DNA of 64,000 bases, taken from contig NZ_OZ244781.1 in assembly GCF_965219595.1 (NCBI RefSeq), positions 1,736,001 to 1,800,000 of the forward strand, read 5' to 3'. Source of the DNA: Poriferisodalis sp022821985. GTDB taxonomy: Bacteria; Actinomycetota; Acidimicrobiia; Acidimicrobiales; Poriferisodalaceae. The translations under genes were made by a program, and so were the position numbers. Below the pieces are notes generated by a model. The model searched no databases. It was not told the DNA's origin and was given only the letters and a program-made list of their open reading frames with translations. Within the stretch, counting starts at the first letter, position 1, and every line of letters begins with the position of its first letter. Positions 53,001 through 60,903 of this stretch are shown one piece after another.

Positions 53001-55342
53001 TCGACGGCATCGAGCTGACCGATGAACTGCGGAGCGCCATGGATGCAGTTCCGGTCGACGACACCCTTGTGAGGCTTCGAGCGCTCGCGCTCGACGAAGA
53101 TCAGGCCCGCGACGCCCGCATCGTCGAGCAGCGGCTGGACCGCGTGCGTCAGATATTCGGCTTCGAACGATGGCGGCCCGGCCAGTTCGAGACCATGCAG
53201 CGCTTCATGGCAGGCGAAGACGCCCTCTCGGTGCTGCCGACAGGATCTGGCAAGTCGATTACCTACCAGATTCCTGCGCTACTGATGCCCGGCGTGACGC
53301 TTGTGCTGTCGCCGTTGATCTCGTTGATGAACGACCAAGTCGAGAATCTGCGCCGTCGATGTATCACCGAGGTGGCAGCCATCCACAGCGGCGTGGGGCA
53401 GAGCGAATGGCGCGACGTCCTTCAAGGCGCAAGCCGGGGCGACTACAAGCTGCTGTACATCAGCCCCGAACGGTTGTGGTCGCAGGAGTTCATCAGTCTG
53501 CTCTCCCAAGTCGACGTTGCTCGGATTGCCATCGACGAAGCGCACTGCATCTCGCAGTGGGGACACACATTTCGGCCCGAGTACGCCAGGATTCCCGAGG
53601 CAATCGAACTGCTCGGAGGACCACCGAGAGATCGCCGCCGCATCGTCCGCGGCAGGGACGCGTCAGCCGGTGACCGTCCGGCACTGTTGGCAGTGACGGC
53701 TACCGCCAATGCCAGAGTGCGTGCTGACATTGTGGCTTCGCTGAGACTGCGGACTCGTGAGCCGACGGTGCTGTCGCCGGATAGGCCCGAGATCAGCTAT
53801 CTCACCGAAGACTGTGTGAACCGCAGCGACCGCGATGTCCGCATCGCTCAGGTGGTGGAGTCGTTTCGCCGCCAGGCAGCTGTGGTCTATGTGCCGACCC
53901 GGCGCGACGCCGAACGCGTCAGCGGGTTGCTGCGCGTTGCCGGCCATACGGTGCGCGCCTACCACGGAGGCATGGAGGCAGTGGCAAGGTCGCACGTCGA
54001 GGACGCATTTCGTCATGGCGAGATCGATGTGGTTGTCGCTACCAAGGCCTTCGGGATGGGCATCGACAAGCCTGATATCGCTCTGATCGTGCATTCCGAG
54101 ATGCCCGCCACCATCGAGGAGTACGTCCAAGAGACCGGCAGGTCCGCCCGCGGTGCCGGTCAACCAGGTATGCCGACCGACGGCACAGCAGTGCTTCTGA
54201 CTATGCCGAAGGACTGCTCCATCCATCGAGTCTTCGTTCGCAGCGCTGCGCCGTCAATCGCGCAGGTGCGAGGCATCTGGGCGAAGCTGCTGCCGGGCCT
54301 GGGCTCATACGACCCGGAGGATCTTGTCGATCGACCCGATGGCGAGACCCGCGAGAGCGACGCGGAATCGGTCGCGACCTCGCTCGCCGTTCACTACTTG
54401 GCGCTCGCGGACGTTCTGAAACGCCACCCTGACACGCCATGGGAGGGCCGCGTCACGATCATCGACGACTCCCGCAAGCGGCTCAGCGAGCTGCGCCTGA
54501 GCGACGCGTCGGGCGATTCCGACACGCCGAACGCCGACGGCGTCGCAGGCCTGCAGAGAGACACAGCGGTTGAACCGGAGTTCATCGCCCGCGCTCAGCG
54601 GCTCATTGAACTCGCACAGCAATATGGCGGCCGTTATGACGCACCGCAGTGGTCGAAAGACCTCGGCCGATCCGAGGTGGAGGTCGCGCAGGACCTGCTT
54701 GGGCTTCACCACCGGGACGTCATCGGGTTCGCCGTCTGGAAGTACGGATGGGTGCTTGAGCGATCGCAAGGCGAACCGGACTGGGCAGAGGTCGAACGAC
54801 AGTGCGAACAGCGCCGCAGCGAGGTGGCCGAGAAGTCTGACCGTGCCAAGGCTTTCGCCCGCGACCGAGGCGCGTGTCGGGTGACTGCCCTTCTTGATTA
54901 TCTCGATGCATCGAATTCACTGCCCCTTGCAGCCGACGGTGGCTGCGGTCGGTGTGACGTGTGCTCTGACTTGCCGCGGCCGTGGGCCGACAGCCATCTC
55001 ACCGAGACCGGCCTGCGCGAGGCACTACCGGTCGCTCAAATCATCCTCGGCCTGCTGGCAGACACCGCTCATTGGAAATATTCACGCAAGAACGTCGAAC
55101 TCTGTCTTGCAGGCAACCCGTGGGGTGCCGAGGCCGTCGGGGCGGGTGGTTCAACTTCGCGTCTGGCGACGCACCCGTCAGCAGGCCGACTGGCGTTCCT
55201 CGGTGAGAAAGACGTGAGAGCAGCAGTTGACGCGTTGATTGGCGAGGGCCTCGTCGCTGCCGTCGCCGACGAGTTCGACGGCACTTCTTACGTACGGCTC
55301 GAACTCACCGATGACGGTTCTGACTTGGTCAGCACCATGTAG
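50039..55342 (+). CDS. DEDDh exonuclease-DinG helicase-RecQ helicase triple-fusion protein
   Basis: A 1767-residue multienzyme. Residues 1-175 are a DnaQ-like DEDDh exonuclease ('YVVFDLEAN', 'NGFGYDFPLID', 'EHRALGDARLL'). About 255-960 is a DinG/XPD-like SF2 helicase with Walker A APTGTGKT near 285, DEAH near 491 and the C-terminal 'SFWEGVDIPG' and 'QGAGRLIR' motifs. About 1030-1650 is a RecQ helicase: 'LPTGSGKSITYQ' near 1066, 'IDEAHCISQWGHTFRPEY' near 1165, 'QETGRSARG' near 1363 and a Cys-rich zinc site ('GACR', 'GGCGRCDVC') near 1612-1642. A winged-helix tail follows. I chose the TTG at 50039, 8 bases after a GGAG; TTG 50015 is possible. Exonuclease-DinG is a Firmicute arrangement; adding RecQ is unusual. 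Confidence 0.88.
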   Translation: MREYVVFDLEANADRSDPPAHEIIEIGAVLVIDGVEAGDFATLVRPTRPLRPQTRELTGLTDEDLAQAPTLAEALQSFAAFVGDCPLMAHNGFGYDFPLIDAASAQSGLPALGGQRFDTLELAHLALPRAGRDMTIGSDDSKPPPGRSLDDLAERLLGRTARSEHRALGDARLLVDVLSPLLASMNEKSPPRRLQRWVLHATAHPWSAFLDAESDSPSLASTIPVPRQRQRREPTRRFNPEAVAGMLDDGGVLMSQGRSPRAQQVEMAHLVALALANGERRLIEAPTGTGKTFAYLAPAIEYARASGATVAIAPHSKVLQDQIAHSLEELTPLLVPFNWVLLKGRGNYIDVAALESALGELGIQGDHSGDAQDVVAGRTARPEHEPGHRAGSRQSVRGFALAILCGWVSQTPTGDWDDLNTWALGSDFRSVMSSLRFVLSVSEQPGPAKTVLDERCFYRRARDGLRHADVAVMNHALVVTDHEWLDHAKYLVLDEAHNLEDSATDALTAEIGVGEIEQLCDAIDPSGAGSGTLGRLARAARWSVRESPLTDVRRCVTAVRNQLPRFGSELTAYMRVRTAASSDDRYPSTYRIRRGIDTAHPDYYAVLREGRSLAEALEGIVGELNEINLPEQLAGRYRRDRLEAELRHLGRFARNAAKTLRRVIHADAGSAGPQAAGDGGDAIRGASLIANLEEQQRIAVSQVQYTEGRWTWLLRHVPLSVAPQLRQLWNELDATVATSATLQVGGNFSHILNSLGLDAAQTRALPTPFEALSEQHLLILADWLPSPRARLMDEFTEAAGRETGRLMLLSRGRAMALFTARSRMEAARNKLRDYLDQHGIPLLTQGDAPAPALVARMRTEIATSLLALRSFWEGVDIPGEALSLLLLEKIPFDSPADPISGARMEAVEQQGKDGFADYAVPRAALRMAQGAGRLIRTANDRGVTVMLDNRLCRATSYADQILATLPGPPSQHRVRDPSDAYDLICDQLDGIELTDELRSAMDAVPVDDTLVRLRALALDEDQARDARIVEQRLDRVRQIFGFERWRPGQFETMQRFMAGEDALSVLPTGSGKSITYQIPALLMPGVTLVLSPLISLMNDQVENLRRRCITEVAAIHSGVGQSEWRDVLQGASRGDYKLLYISPERLWSQEFISLLSQVDVARIAIDEAHCISQWGHTFRPEYARIPEAIELLGGPPRDRRRIVRGRDASAGDRPALLAVTATANARVRADIVASLRLRTREPTVLSPDRPEISYLTEDCVNRSDRDVRIAQVVESFRRQAAVVYVPTRRDAERVSGLLRVAGHTVRAYHGGMEAVARSHVEDAFRHGEIDVVVATKAFGMGIDKPDIALIVHSEMPATIEEYVQETGRSARGAGQPGMPTDGTAVLLTMPKDCSIHRVFVRSAAPSIAQVRGIWAKLLPGLGSYDPEDLVDRPDGETRESDAESVATSLAVHYLALADVLKRHPDTPWEGRVTIIDDSRKRLSELRLSDASGDSDTPNADGVAGLQRDTAVEPEFIARAQRLIELAQQYGGRYDAPQWSKDLGRSEVEVAQDLLGLHHRDVIGFAVWKYGWVLERSQGEPDWAEVERQCEQRRSEVAEKSDRAKAFARDRGACRVTALLDYLDASNSLPLAADGGCGRCDVCSDLPRPWADSHLTETGLREALPVAQIILGLLADTAHWKYSRKNVELCLAGNPWGAEAVGAGGSTSRLATHPSAGRLAFLGEKDVRAAVDALIGEGLVAAVADEFDGTSYVRLELTDDGSDLVSTM

Positions 55343-55423
55343 GCGCCTCATGGTCATCGGCCCGAAGTCGCAGGGTGAGTGACGCGTTCACTAGATTCGC
55401 ATAGCCCCATCCGCGGAGCACGC

Positions 55424-57220
55424 ATGGCATTCCTGCAGCCTGAGAATCTTGCGAGTCGAAACGATGTGCCGGAGCGGCTGCATGAGGTGGCTCGGCATCT
55501 TCGGGACGACTTGCCAGGGGAAGTGACCGTCTGGCTTGAGCGCACCGGGGAGGGTGAAGCGGCGGCGCTGCGGCGCGAGTTCGACGGCGCTACGTCGTCT
55601 GGCGACGACGGTGACTGCTATCTGGTGGTGCTCGACCCGCAGGCCGGGATCGCCGTCCTGCAGGCGCCGTCGCGTCGGCAGATCAAGGCTTCTCGCCGAC
55701 GCCGCGCACGGCTCGACGAGGGAGAGACCCATAGTCTGGTAGTGCAGCGGGCGACGCAGCTTGGCGGCAGTGTCGCCGAAGTCCCGGTCGAGTCGCTGCC
55801 GGTGCGGCACGTCTTCGCATTACCGCAAACCAGCCGAGAGCACGCAGCCGAGATCGACGGCCGGCTTCCGTTGTTGACCCGCGACGACTTCGAGCCGGGC
55901 GAATTGCGGCCGGCACTTCAGCGAGCCATAGGCGGCCGGATTCTGCCGCTGGGCGTACCTGAGCGAGCGCGCACCCGAGCAGCGGTCAAGCCGGAAATCA
56001 TGATCACCGGCAAAACAGCTGCGATGTTCCGAGAACCCGATCCTGCCAGCGAGGAGATCATTCGAACGCTCGACCGCGAGCAAGAACGCATGTCTCGGCA
56101 CTTGGGGGCCGGCTACCGGGTGATTCGTGGCGTAGCTGGCAGCGGCAAGACGCTCGTGCTCACGCACAGAGCCCGGCACATCGCCCGATACTTCCCGGAT
56201 TGGCGAATCCTGATGATGTGCTTCAACAGGCCGCTGGCCTCGGCACTTCGGGCACAGGTACGGGACTGCAACAACGTCTTCGTCAGGACTCTCGACCAGC
56301 AGGCGCGCCGCGTGCTGAAGCAGGCCGGCCTCGTTGGGGATGCCGAGGCCAAGCCAGACTTTGGACAGCGCCGTCTTGACGCGATCGCCCATCTCCGCAC
56401 GCTCACGGAAGCGCAGCGCCGAGATCGGGGGTACGACATGGTGCTCGTAGACGAGGCCCAAGACCTCGGTGCCGACGGTTTGGACTTGGCATGGACCCTG
56501 CTCAAGCCCGGCCGCGATCACTTCGTGATGGCGCTGGACGGCGCACATCGAATTTACCGCGGCAAGCGCAGTCGCTGGTCCCCGCCGGGAATGGAAATGA
56601 CAGCGCGAGGGCGCACCAAGGAACTCAAGGTCAACTACCGCAATACGGAGCAAGTTCTAGAGGTGGCGCTGTCGGCGCTGGGCGATTTCGCGGAGCGAGT
56701 TCGCTCGGCGGGCTACGGAGTCGATCTCGATGTCTTCGTGAAGCCGGGGCAAGCAGCTCGACGAGGATCGCAACCGGTGCGACTCGCCTGCGGCTCGATG
56801 CGCGCGGAAGCCGATGCCATCGCCCACCGCATAGCAGAGTTGCGAAAGGATGGCACACCTCCCGAGCACATCGCAGTGCTGTCGGGCTGGCCGGATCTGC
56901 GCGAGGAACTGCTCCAGCGCATCCCTGACGCTGTAGAAGTCGAAGGTAAACAGCGCGACAAGATTGCCGATGCCGTCGGCATTGTGCCGGTCGCGACCTT
57001 GCATATGCTCAAGGGCCTCGAGTTTCCTCATGTCGTCATCGGCGGCGCGAACAACATCCGGGTCAATAGCGACGAGCCCGACGAGCAGGATCGCCAGCGC
57101 CGTCGACTGCTGTACGTGGCTATGACCCGAGCCAGCGAAACGCTGACGGTCACCTATTCCGGTAAGGGAATCATGGATGCCATCAGTTGGCTGCCGGAGC
57201 TTCGGCCGACGCAGCCTTGA
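55424..57220 (+). CDS. UvrD/Rep-like SF1 helicase with degenerate NERD-like N-terminus
   Basis: A 598-residue superfamily 1 helicase. Walker A is GVAGSGKT near 238, Walker B/motif II is 'VLVDEAQDL' near 340, then 'LKVNYRNTEQVLEVALSALG' (motif IV), 'LHMLKGLEFPHVVIGG' (motif V) and 'RRLLYVAMTRASETLTV' (motif VI). Residues 1-150 resemble a NERD nuclease ('CYLVVLDPQAGIAVLQAPSRRQIK') but the usual E-x-K is missing, so it is probably inactive. The ATG at 55424 has a GGAG site; a GTG at 55379 is also possible. It follows the triple-fusion helicase by 81 bases in the same direction, so the two likely form an operon. Confidence 0.85.
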   Translation: MAFLQPENLASRNDVPERLHEVARHLRDDLPGEVTVWLERTGEGEAAALRREFDGATSSGDDGDCYLVVLDPQAGIAVLQAPSRRQIKASRRRRARLDEGETHSLVVQRATQLGGSVAEVPVESLPVRHVFALPQTSREHAAEIDGRLPLLTRDDFEPGELRPALQRAIGGRILPLGVPERARTRAAVKPEIMITGKTAAMFREPDPASEEIIRTLDREQERMSRHLGAGYRVIRGVAGSGKTLVLTHRARHIARYFPDWRILMMCFNRPLASALRAQVRDCNNVFVRTLDQQARRVLKQAGLVGDAEAKPDFGQRRLDAIAHLRTLTEAQRRDRGYDMVLVDEAQDLGADGLDLAWTLLKPGRDHFVMALDGAHRIYRGKRSRWSPPGMEMTARGRTKELKVNYRNTEQVLEVALSALGDFAERVRSAGYGVDLDVFVKPGQAARRGSQPVRLACGSMRAEADAIAHRIAELRKDGTPPEHIAVLSGWPDLREELLQRIPDAVEVEGKQRDKIADAVGIVPVATLHMLKGLEFPHVVIGGANNIRVNSDEPDEQDRQRRRLLYVAMTRASETLTVTYSGKGIMDAISWLPELRPTQP

Positions 57221-57238
57221 TTTCGGCACGGAGCGTTG

Positions 57239-57643
57239 CTAGGTGATCAGGTCGATGCGTGGCGGCGGCAGGTCGGTTGGCCAGGGGGCGCGTGCGGTGC
57301 GGGCGTCGAGTGTCACCAAGGGGGCGTCGAGCATCACGGCGAGGGCAGCGAATGAGGCGTCGTAGGCGGTGAAGTTCTCGCGCAGCCACCAGATCACCGG
57401 CAGCAGCAGCTCGTGCGGATGGGCCACGATGCCGAGCCGCGGGAATTCGTCCAGCGCACGCTGCGCTTGCTCAGCCGACAGGTCCCCCCTTCGCACGTAA
57501 CGCTGCAGCACATGGGCGGTTTCCACTGCGAGCAGCGCAGGCGCGTGCAGCGAATCGGACGACATCACACGCCGCTCGACATCGGCCGCTTCCGGCAAAC
57601 GAAGCAGCCAGGCGATGACGGCCGATGTATCGAGAACGATCAC
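57239..57643 (-). CDS. VapC/FitB-type PIN-domain toxin
   Basis: A 134-residue PIN-domain ribonuclease. It starts 'MIVLDTSAVIAWLLRLPEA' with the first Asp, then has the Glu in 'VETAHVLQRYV', an Asp in 'TAYDASFAALAV' and a final acidic site in 'LVTLDARTARA'. It begins with GTG overlapping the antitoxin stop (GTGA). It is convergent with the SF1 helicase, 18 bases away. Confidence 0.87.
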   Translation of the reverse strand: MIVLDTSAVIAWLLRLPEAADVERRVMSSDSLHAPALLAVETAHVLQRYVRRGDLSAEQAQRALDEFPRLGIVAHPHELLLPVIWWLRENFTAYDASFAALAVMLDAPLVTLDARTARAPWPTDLPPPRIDLIT

Positions 57644-57867
57644 CTCGCGTCGCGTATCGCGCGCACCGCATCGGCAGGCGACTCGGTCACCGCAATGCGA
57701 TCAAGGGCCGCGATGCGCTCCATCATCTCCTGCCGTGTCGGGATATCGAGCGAACGGCGCAGCTCGCGCAAGACGTACTCCGACATCGACTGGCCTTCCA
57801 AGGCGGCGCGCGCCTTCAGACGGCGATGAAGCTCATCCGGCATGTCGCGAATCTGCAGCGATGTCAT
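57640..57867 (-). CDS. FitA/VapB-type ribbon-helix-helix antitoxin
   Basis: A 75-residue antitoxin. The N-terminal RHH reads 'SLQIRDMPDELHRRLKARAA' and 'SMSEYVLRELRRSL', characteristic of FitA. The tail ('RIAALDRIAVTESPADAVRA') would wrap the PIN toxin. Repeats overlapping and upstream of the start codon are candidate operators. Confidence 0.87.
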   Translation of the reverse strand: MTSLQIRDMPDELHRRLKARAALEGQSMSEYVLRELRRSLDIPTRQEMMERIAALDRIAVTESPADAVRAIRDAR

Positions 57868-57901
57868 GCAGAAATCATACTCTCATGCAAACTTCATGCA
57901 A
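57864..57901. promoter_or_regulatory. TGCATG repeats at the fitA-like promoter, candidate operator
   Basis: Read on the minus strand, TTGCATGA occurs twice 11 bases apart and CTGCATGA a third time over the start codon. The block is AT-rich against a G+C-rich background. RHH antitoxins bind short repeated sites like this; binding is inferred. Confidence 0.5.
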
Positions 57902-58013
57902 TCGCGCCAGTGGGTTCCCGCGGCTTGCGAACGCCATATGGGGCAAGATTCAGCCAGCCCGCCAACGGTTTCGGCGGTGGGCTGGCAATGCGAGCGTCCA
58001 GGAGGTTTGCCCA

Positions 58014-59050
58014 ATGAACACGACCGGAACAGCACAGCATCGGATTGACGGGGCGACGACGGCGTCGACACCGGGAGGCTGCGCAGACGAAGCAGCGCAG
58101 TTCGAGGAGATGGGGCTGTCGGCGGCGTGGACGTTCGAGGCATCCCACGACCCATTCCTGCCGCTGGCGCTGGCAGCAGAGCGCACGCAGAGCATCGAGC
58201 TCGGCACAGCCATTGCCGTAGCTTTCGCCCGCAACCCGATGACATGCGCCGTCACTTCGTGGGATCTGCACCGCATGAGCGGCGGCCGCTTCATCCTGGG
58301 GCTCGGAACGCAGATCAAGCCGCACATCACCAAGCGGTTCAGCGAGCAGTGGTCACGCCCCGCTGAGCGGATGCGCGAGTACATCGAGGCGGTACGCGCC
58401 ATCTGGCACACGTTCGAGACCGGCGAGCGGCTCAACCACCGGGGTGAGTTCTACACCCACACCTTGATGACGCCCTTCTTCAACCCGGGCCCGATCGGCG
58501 GGGCGCCGCGGCGATCTACGTGGCTGGCGTCGGCGCCCGCATGGTCGAGGTGATCGGCGCCGCTGCAGACGGCTTCTTCGTCCATCCGTTCCACACGCCG
58601 CAGTTCATGAACGACGTGACCCTCCCGGCGATGGCTGCCGGCGCGGAATCCGCAGGACGCGACGTCGGCGAGGTCACCGTGGCCTGCCTAACCATCGTGG
58701 CGATGGGCGAGAACGACGAGCAGATCGACAAGGCGCGCCGCTCCGCCGCAGGCCAGCTTGCGTTCTACGGATCGACGCCTGCCTACGCCGGCGCGCTCGA
58801 CCACCACGGCTACGGCGACCTGCAGCCCCGGCTGAACACGCTGTCCAAACAGGGCAACTGGCGGGAGATGAGCGACCTCATCGACGACGACCTGCTGGAT
58901 CTCATCGTCGTGTCGGGTACACCGTCGGCCGTGGGCGCGCAGATCGCGGAGCGCAACACGTTCGCCGACCGCACCACGATGATGTTCTACGGCCCGGCAC
59001 CCACCAACGACGCCATCGCCGAGGCCGTCGCCGCCGCCAGCGGCGCATGA
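58014..59050 (+). pseudogene. LLM class oxidoreductase with a frameshift
   Basis: The frame from ATG 58014 (good AGGAGG site) encodes the first ~160 residues of an F420-type LLM protein ('FEEMGLSAAWTFEASHDPFL', 'QSIELGTAIAVAFARNPM', 'MSGGRFILGLGTQIK') up to 'FFNPGPIGG'. The homology then moves to another frame: 'AAIYVAGVGARMVEVIGAAA' and on to 'SGA' at 59050. The expected family sequence 'FNPGPxxGGPPAIYVAGVG' shows a one-base change between about 58490 and 58515. It is a recent pseudogene or a sequencing error. The tail overlaps the next gene (ATGA). Confidence 0.82.
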
Positions 59051-59706
59051 ACCGACCGGCTGAGGTGCCTGAGGGGCTGAGGCGACGGGCTGACGGAACG
59101 CTGGCGTGCTGGTGGGGCGAGGGCCACGACGACTACGAGGCGTACCACGACACCGAGTGGGGTCTGCCGGTCACCGAAGACGCGCGCCTGTACGAGAAGA
59201 TGTGCCTCGAGGGCTTTCAATCGGGGTTGTCATGGCTGACGATCCTGCGCAAGCGGGAGAACTTCCGGGCCGCGTTCTGCGGGTTTGACTTCGAGATCGT
59301 GGCGGGCTTCGGTGACGCCGATGTCGAGCGACTCCTCGGCGATGCAGGCATCGTGCGCCATCGCGGCAAGATCGAAGCCACCATCAACAACGCGCGCGCT
59401 GCGCTCGACACCATCGATGCGCACGGCAGCCTCGCCGCCTTCTTCTGGTCGTTCGAACCGGCGCCGCAGGATCGGCCGCTCGTCATCGACTACCGCACGC
59501 TCGCCTCGATGCCCTCAACGCCCGAATCGACAGCGCTCAGCAAGGCACTGCGCAAGCAGGGCTGGCGTTTTGTCGGCCCCACCACCTGTTACGCCCTGAT
59601 GCAGGCGTCGGGCATCGTCAACGACCACCTCGAGGGTTGCCATCGCCGGCCGGTCATCGAGGCCGTGCGCGCAGCGCTTGAACGACCGGCTGCGCTGAGC
59701 ACCTGA
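59047..59706 (+). CDS. tag: DNA-3-methyladenine glycosylase I
   Basis: A 219-residue glycosylase that excises 3-methyladenine from alkylated DNA. The N-terminal zinc ligands (Cys in 'ACWWGEG', His in 'AYHDTEWGLPV') and C-terminal ones ('NDHLEGCHRR') are present, together with 'YEKMCLEGFQSGLSWLTILRKRENFR', the central family signature. The ATG overlaps the preceding stop, which suggests coupled translation with the broken LLM gene. Confidence 0.93.
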   Translation: MNRPAEVPEGLRRRADGTLACWWGEGHDDYEAYHDTEWGLPVTEDARLYEKMCLEGFQSGLSWLTILRKRENFRAAFCGFDFEIVAGFGDADVERLLGDAGIVRHRGKIEATINNARAALDTIDAHGSLAAFFWSFEPAPQDRPLVIDYRTLASMPSTPESTALSKALRKQGWRFVGPTTCYALMQASGIVNDHLEGCHRRPVIEAVRAALERPAALST

Positions 59707-59779
59707 GGTTCAGTCCCAGCCCGCTGCATGGTTTCGCGACGCCGGCGGCTGCGGCGATGAGCCGGCCGGCGGCTGGGTG

Positions 59780-60079
59780 TCAGGCGGAGCCGGGGGCGAT
59801 GACGGTGTCCACCATCGAGAGGTGCATGCCGCTGACGCGATCGGGCTGGCCGGCGAACACGGCCGCTCGCTCAGGCGACGAGGCGAACTCCTCGTACGCG
59901 GCTTCGTAATCGCCAGGGTGGCTCACGGCCCACACGAGCTGGTTGTTCTCGCGGTCGGCGTACATGAACTCGACCTTGAAGCCGAACTTCTCCCGCACGG
60001 CGATGATGTTGGGGAACCACTCGAGCAGCGAGTCCATCTGGCCCTCGATGACGTCGTAGCGGCGCAGTTGTGTCGCCAT
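59780..60079 (-). CDS. Small dimeric alpha/beta-barrel (NIPSNAP-like) protein
   Basis: A 99-residue protein with a ferredoxin-fold pattern ('QLRRYDVIEGQMDSLLEWFP', 'FGFKVEFMYADRENNQLVWA', 'YEEFASSPERAAVFAGQP'). It resembles NIPSNAP or antibiotic-biosynthesis-monooxygenase-like domains. No catalytic residue is recognisable. It stands alone between tag and folate-metabolism genes. Confidence 0.72.
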   Translation of the reverse strand: MATQLRRYDVIEGQMDSLLEWFPNIIAVREKFGFKVEFMYADRENNQLVWAVSHPGDYEAAYEEFASSPERAAVFAGQPDRVSGMHLSMVDTVIAPGSA

Positions 60080-60141
60080 GCCGGCTCCTCTCGGTGTGAT
60101 GCCTCACCGCTATTGCTAGCGCGATTCGACGAGGTGCACCA

Positions 60142-60759
60142 CTAACTGCCATCGGAGCCGAGATCGACGACGCCGTCTTCGGTGGCGAGGTGGGTCATTG
60201 GCACATCGTGGGGCTCCGATGGAAGCTGGTCGAAGACGATGTCGCGGCAGGCGACCCCGACGCGCGGGCAGTCTTCGGGCAGCCTGGCCAGCAGCTCGTC
60301 GAAATAGCCCACGCCGTGGCCCAGCCGGGTGCCGTGACGGTCGAACGCCACACCGGGCACCAACGCCAGCGAGATGTGCCGGGTTTGCAACTCGAATGCA
60401 TCCGCGGTGGGCTGCGCAAAGCCGTACCGGTGCTGTTCCATCGCGCCGATCGCCGGATGCAGCGTGAGCGGGCCGTCCGGGGGAGTGCGCGTCACAGCGA
60501 AGCGCTGCCAGCCGACGGCGTCTGCGAGCCGATCCAGCGACAGCTCATTCGCCATGGCCCGGTAGAAGAGGATCAGGTTTGCGCCCGGAGGCACCCGCCT
60601 TCCGGCGATGGCGGCTGACTTCCCGTCGAACGCCTCGATGAACGCCTGAATCCCTGCGACTACGGCGGCAGTCGACGCTGCTGTGATTGGTGGCCGGTGA
60701 TCTCGAATCCACCGGCGCCAGGCGTCCTTGGAAGACCTAAGTCCGGGCTCGCCGCTCAT
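60142..60759 (-). CDS. 5-formyltetrahydrofolate cyclo-ligase family protein
   Basis: A 205-residue enzyme converting 5-formyl-THF to 5,10-methenyl-THF with ATP. The N-terminus has only 'GLRSSKDAWRRWIRDHRPP' in place of the usual K-x-R-x-R helix. Family features are 'MANELSLDRLADAVGWQRFA', the glycine-rich 'LVPGVAFDRHGTRLGHGVGYFD' and 'VGVACRDIVFDQLPSEPHDVP'. It is slightly divergent at the N-terminal region, so specificity is less certain. Confidence 0.82.
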   Translation of the reverse strand: MSGEPGLRSSKDAWRRWIRDHRPPITAASTAAVVAGIQAFIEAFDGKSAAIAGRRVPPGANLILFYRAMANELSLDRLADAVGWQRFAVTRTPPDGPLTLHPAIGAMEQHRYGFAQPTADAFELQTRHISLALVPGVAFDRHGTRLGHGVGYFDELLARLPEDCPRVGVACRDIVFDQLPSEPHDVPMTHLATEDGVVDLGSDGS

Positions 60760-60903
60760 AGAAGCGAAGCTAGGTGCCTCGCGCCCCTCGATGTCACCGC
60801 CGCTTCATATGCGAAGAGGCACAATTCGCTGCCGGCTAGCCGGCGACGCTTGCCGAGCGGCGTCCCAAGCAGTCGTACACTTCGCGTCGTGGGGATTGGG
60901 GAG

